Positions 60,616 through 64,000 of a stretch of DNA of 64,000 nucleotides are shown here, in pieces; position 1 is the first letter of the stretch, and every line of letters begins with the position of its first letter. Origin of the DNA: Vermamoeba vermiformis (lineage: Eukaryota > Tubulinea > Echinamoebida); NCBI GenBank assembly GCA_045837725.1, contig JBEWZL010000208.1, positions 1 through 64,000 of the forward strand, read 5' to 3'. The notes beneath the pieces were generated by a model. The model made no database searches and was not told the DNA's origin. It saw only the letters and a program-made list of their open reading frames with translations. A program made the position numbers and the translations under genes.

Positions 60616-61460
60616 ATGCCCGAAATGCAAGTTGGAGAGGGAGACCATCTAGTCATTACTGGCTCCGCTCCCACTCCAAACGTTGGCAACATGACCACTC
60701 TGAACGCTCCAGTCATTACTTTCAATTTGTATTGGTGATAGCACTGTGCCACTCTCCCTTCAAATCAACAAAATCTATAATGTTCGGTTAACTGAACGAC
60801 ATGGAGTTAATTCTCAATATGCACGACACTGCAAGCCGCGAAGACCAATTTGCAATTCTAGATTCACACGTACGTACCTTACAATCCGAGTCCTATACTG
60901 AGTGAACTACGAACTTCTTGAGGATTTTTCCTGCGGTTACCATCGACATTGTTGACGTACCCTCTAGCGAAGAATACGTAGCTGTTCGCGAAGTACTTGT
61001 ACGTATTATTAATACTGATTTGAATATTATAGGAGTCTAATAATTGCTTCCTTAATAGTGCAGGAATTGTGACGGCTTCGTTTTGGCTTACAGCGTCAAA
61101 AACAAAGAATCCTTCGATAAAATCCAGAGCTTATATGACCATATTGTAAGGTACATTTATTATCATTGCAAAACGAGCATTTATTAAAGCAAGACCGAAA
61201 AAATAGATAAACCGTTTGTTTCCGGAATTAAAAATGGTGCTAATGTACCAGTCGTACTCGTCGGAACAATGTCCGATTCAGCTGATCGGATTGTGACGAC
61301 AGCAGAAGGCGAAGAATTCGCGAATAAGAAAGGCTGGCCGTTCTTCGAGACATCAGCGCTGCATGGGTTGGGCGTGGATGAAGTATTTCACGAGATTGCA
61401 CGACAGATTTTAAGAGCAAAAGAGAACCATTCGATGACAAGACAATGGCAAAATGATTAG
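60616..61460 (+). pseudogene. Ras-like copy 3, degenerate
   Basis: Several Ras exons are recognisable but do not make a coherent protein. There are two successive switch II-like pieces (LNMHDTASREDQFAILDSH and IDIVDVPSSEEYVAVREV), then GFVLAYSVKNKESFDKIQSL, VVLVGTMSDSADRIVTT and FFETSALHGLGVDEVFHEIA. A normal P-loop exon is missing, the start is unclear and the end is RQWQND. Probably a decaying member of the array; if expressed it would lack nucleotide binding. Confidence 0.6.
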
Positions 61461-61923
61461 CCGTACTTAACGGAGCAGATCCGGATCCAAAATCATACTT
61501 TTTGCGTAAGTCCTAGCGATCAATTTATCACTTCATACTGTTGTGTAAATATTTATAAATTTGTTTGTCATGCAATAATTATGTTATTATGACAAGATAA
61601 AGCTGCCAAGTTGTTCGTAAGCGGATCCAAGTGTCGAACTTAAATAAGCTTACCGGCCATTCGATAGAGGAGGTATTTGATTTTATAACTAAAATGATAT
61701 AGTACGGCTAGTGGATATAGAATGTCGCAGGCGATCGAGTCAAAAAAACGAGATTCGCCACGGATCTTACTTTTTTCTGACTGATTACAAAAACTGACAC
61801 CTAAACCTCTTTTAGTCCCTTCTCGTTCTTCAAATTAGTAGCATTGATTATACCACCCCTTGATTGTAGTAAAATACCCCGCAGACGGACGGACATAAAA
61901 ATTCAATTGGATCGCAACGGAAC

Positions 61924-63040
61924 CATGGGCAATTCCTCTTCATCATCAAAAACAGCTAAAGTAAGGACTTATTTCGGCTATGAATGCGAGCTAACGATTC
62001 TGCATTATGTAGTACGAGATTGACCTGAGAACAGTAGATGACACGCATCCAGCCCCAAGTCAGGGAGGTCTAACGCCCATTGGTCGAGATAAATATGTTT
62101 TACTAGTGCTAGGTCCGTCTAAAGTAGGGAAGACGAGCTTAATAGTCCAGTTTGTTCAGAACCGTAAGCAAAATTAATTAAATTATTATAAGAATTGAAT
62201 TAAATTTATTTTTAATCAGGTTTTGTCGCGGAAGAGGAGACCACCGTTGAAAACAGTAAGATACAATTTAATAATTTTTAAAATAGTTTTTTTTGTGCGA
62301 TCCGACATTTGACATTGAACGTTCTATGTTGGATTGATTTAAACGTACTTCCAACGTTCAATAATAATCATTATGTTGTTTTCAATCACAGCTTACCGCA
62401 AGACATGTGTTGTGGATGATAAAAGGGTCCTGACCGACATTGTGGACACAAGTGGCTACGAAGCTTACCAGCCAATGATGGACCAATATGTGCGTAACCC
62501 GAATGAAGTTCTATTTTTGGAAATACTATTTGATCCGTATTTCAAGCCTTAAGTGTTTTTCCAGTTGTACTAATTGAAGTTTGAAAATAGATGCGGATGA
62601 GCCAAGGCTTCCTAATTGTTTACAGCGTTACCGACCGCAATTCATTCGATCGATGCATTGAAACATATACAAATATATTAAGGTATGGCAATATTAGCTT
62701 GCTTAACGCCGGATTCGTTCACTTTCAACAAACTTTTTTTAGTGTTTTTGTTTATCCGGTTAAAATTCATATTGACACACTCGACTTATATAATTATCTG
62801 TTACGTAGAGTGAAAGATCAGGATCGCGTTCCAGTAGTACTCGTCGGAACTAAGTCCGATTCAGCAGATCGTGTAGTTTCAAAAGCGCATGGTGAAGAGC
62901 TTGCAAAACAGCATGGCTGGTCGTTTTTTGAGACATCGGCAAAATATGGAACTAATGTGGATGAAGCGTTCCACGAGATTGTGCGGCAGATTTCTGACTC
63001 TCGGATCATGACTTCCAACGGGGGAGGCGGCAAGAAATAA
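61924..63040 (+). CDS. Ras-like GTPase, copy 4
   Basis: The N-terminus MGNSSSSSKTAK fits N-myristoylation. The P-loop is GPSKVGKTSLI and switch I is EEETTVEN. Switch II is DIVDTSGYEAYQPMMDQYMR: A59 is S and Q61 is Y. Then LIVYSVTDRNSFDRCIETYT, VLVGTKSDSADRVV (TKSD in place of NKxD) and ETSAKYGTNVDEAF. It ends SNGGGGKK, with no CaaX cysteine. Exon borders match copies 1 and 2, showing tandem duplication. Confidence 0.8.
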
Positions 63041-63365
63041 ATGGTAATTATATTTTTATATGCGCTATATTGCAGATACGATACAAGTCTGTAAGTCTTT
63101 ATATCGTTCCGATGCAGATTCAGAATTTCATTTTTTCAGTCGTTGAAAGCGAGCACAATGGACGCGTTCTGCGATAGAAATTCTGCATCTAAGGTATCCA
63201 GTATCTTTAATAACAGGGGGTCAAATTATAGTAACCCCCGAAAAAATTAACGATGAATTTTTCAATTCCGCTTCAATGCAACAGCAATTTATCCTATAAT
63301 GTAATAAAATGGCAACGATGATAATATTTGGTTCCGTTTGATTTTTAAATAAGTATTATAATTTT
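63041..63365. other. Spacer, possible stray first exon
   Basis: An ATG at about 63159 reads MDAFCDRNSASK and then meets a GTATCC donor, but no downstream exon is seen before the minus-strand ubiquitin-like gene. Otherwise AT-rich and featureless. Confidence 0.3.
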
Positions 63366-63605
63366 TTATTCGTTGAGCAGGAAACAACTTGGCGGAGCGA
63401 TGTGTAACGTCGATTCTTTCATTATATTATAATCAGCTAATGTCAGATGATTTTCTAATTGTCTGCCTCCGTGAACGAGCTTTTGCTTTTCGGGTGGGAC
63501 ATTGACAACGTCTTGGATCTTAAATTTGACTTCTTCAATCGTGTGCTCTGGCTCAACTTCCAAAGTTATAGTTTTGCCTGTGAGTGTTGCAACAAATATC
63601 TGCAT
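63366..63605 (-). CDS. Divergent ubiquitin-like protein without terminal diglycine
   Basis: A 79-residue frame clearly derived from ubiquitin: it opens [19 protein letters not shown], with a middle of VKFKIQDV and [15 protein letters not shown]6, K33 and K48 are lost (K48 is R), K11, K27, K29 and K63 remain, and the hydrophobic patch is altered (I44 to V, F45 to H, V70 to A). The end is [10 protein letters not shown] instead of LRLRGG, so it cannot be conjugated in the normal way. It may be a stand-alone binder or an old copy drifting free of constraint. Confidence 0.85.
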   Translation of the reverse strand: MQIFVATLTGKTITLEVEPEHTIEEVKFKIQDVVNVPPEKQKLVHGGRQLENHLTLADYNIMKESTLHIAPPSCFLLNE

Positions 63606-63769
63606 TGATACAACTTCACTTGTGTTGCTCTTTGCCTAAAATGAAAAAAAGAGGCCATCACCATACTGATGAATGTCAAACATGCCACTCAGTACAATCT
63701 GTTTTATTCAAATGGGCTGTTGAATAACAGCAAATACATAGCAATGTCTTCAATCTCTAGCAGTACATT

Positions 63770-64000
63770 CTAAAGAGCTGCTTCTTTGGTCAATAACATG
63801 CTTTGAATAAGAGAGGAGGCAACTCTGTAGGTGACATCACCTTCCTCAAACTTTTGCTGCAACACTCCCTCAGCAGTGAGGTATGCAAGCATCTGTGCAT
63901 TGTTTGCATCTTGCAACACTGGCTGATCTCCATGCAAGAAATATTTAACAACAAACTCTCTGACATCTGGCTTATCCATACAACTAACTAGCTTAGCCAT
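63770..64000 (-). CDS. Unknown protein, cut by the window end
   Basis: An open frame from the window edge (MAKLVSCMDKPDVREFVVKY) to a stop at 63770, ending QSMLLTKEAAL. The Met at 64000 may be internal. Composition is helical, with no recognised domain. Only 76 residues are visible. Confidence 0.45.
   Translation of the reverse strand: MAKLVSCMDKPDVREFVVKYFLHGDQPVLQDANNAQMLAYLTAEGVLQQKFEEGDVTYRVASSLIQSMLLTKEAAL

Noticed and set aside
1-64000. Transposons, LTR or virus-like elements and CRISPR arrays
   Set aside because: I found no reverse transcriptase, transposase, integrase or capsid frames, no terminal repeats and no spaced repeat array.

Overview
This is a 64 kb piece of an AT-rich, gene-dense nuclear genome of a unicellular eukaryote. 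Nearly every gene is cut by short GT-AG introns (about 40-200 nt), and tRNA genes end in pol III T-runs. Gene content fits a free-living or algivorous protist or an early-diverging fungal-lineage organism: a receptor tyrosine kinase, several Ras-like GTPases, an F-box/2OG-oxygenase fusion, a red chlorophyll catabolite reductase-like gene and a type IIC P-type ATPase. I cannot name the organism from sequence alone. I saw no transposons, viral fossils or CRISPR arrays.

Layout, left to right. 1-3161 (-): receptor tyrosine kinase with a kelch-like ectodomain, and behind it a decayed copy of its kinase end. 3793-6445 (-): a three-part 2OG-oxygenase/F-box/actin-like protein. 6932-8147 (-): RCCR-like reductase with a tRNA-Tyr in one intron, head-to-head with a CUE-domain gene. 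10396-15305 (+): CWF19L1 homologue, a GC-rich region with stable hairpins that may be a non-coding RNA, and a DUF1152 gene. Then tRNA-Ile, an orphan gene and a methyltransferase. 18160-25911: MSH2 and a TPR/MYND protein on a 138-bp shared promoter. 26213-29028: a membrane protein and a pseudokinase whose start codons are only 61 bp apart. 29331-36733 (-): a very large membrane-anchored carboxylic acid reductase carrying a ZZ zinc finger, then an MFS transporter. 37063-45699: a two-CBM20 protein, a VPS9 Rab GEF, and a fusion of a nucleotidyltransferase-like region, coiled coil, zinc ribbon and SDR. 45809-56606 (+): a second MFS carrier, an NmrA-like protein, a membrane-anchored protein of unknown family and the cation ATPase. 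56925-63040 (+): a type I membrane protein and a tandem array of four Ras-like genes that lack CaaX boxes; three begin with a myristoylation-type MGN motif. 63366-64000 (-): a ubiquitin-like protein without the terminal diglycine and a cut-off gene.

The genes do not form one pathway. Recurring themes are signalling (tyrosine kinase, Ras array, VPS9 GEF, pseudokinase), ubiquitin/F-box biology and lipid, glucan or pigment processing. Two sequence-level patterns run across unrelated genes: 16-bp palindromes like SRF/Mcm1 (CArG) boxes, mostly in introns, and a strong excess of GGATC/AGATCC words in introns and spacers. Five genes need a one-base (+1) frame change to read through conserved regions, and one has two in-frame TAA codons inside coding-like sequence.
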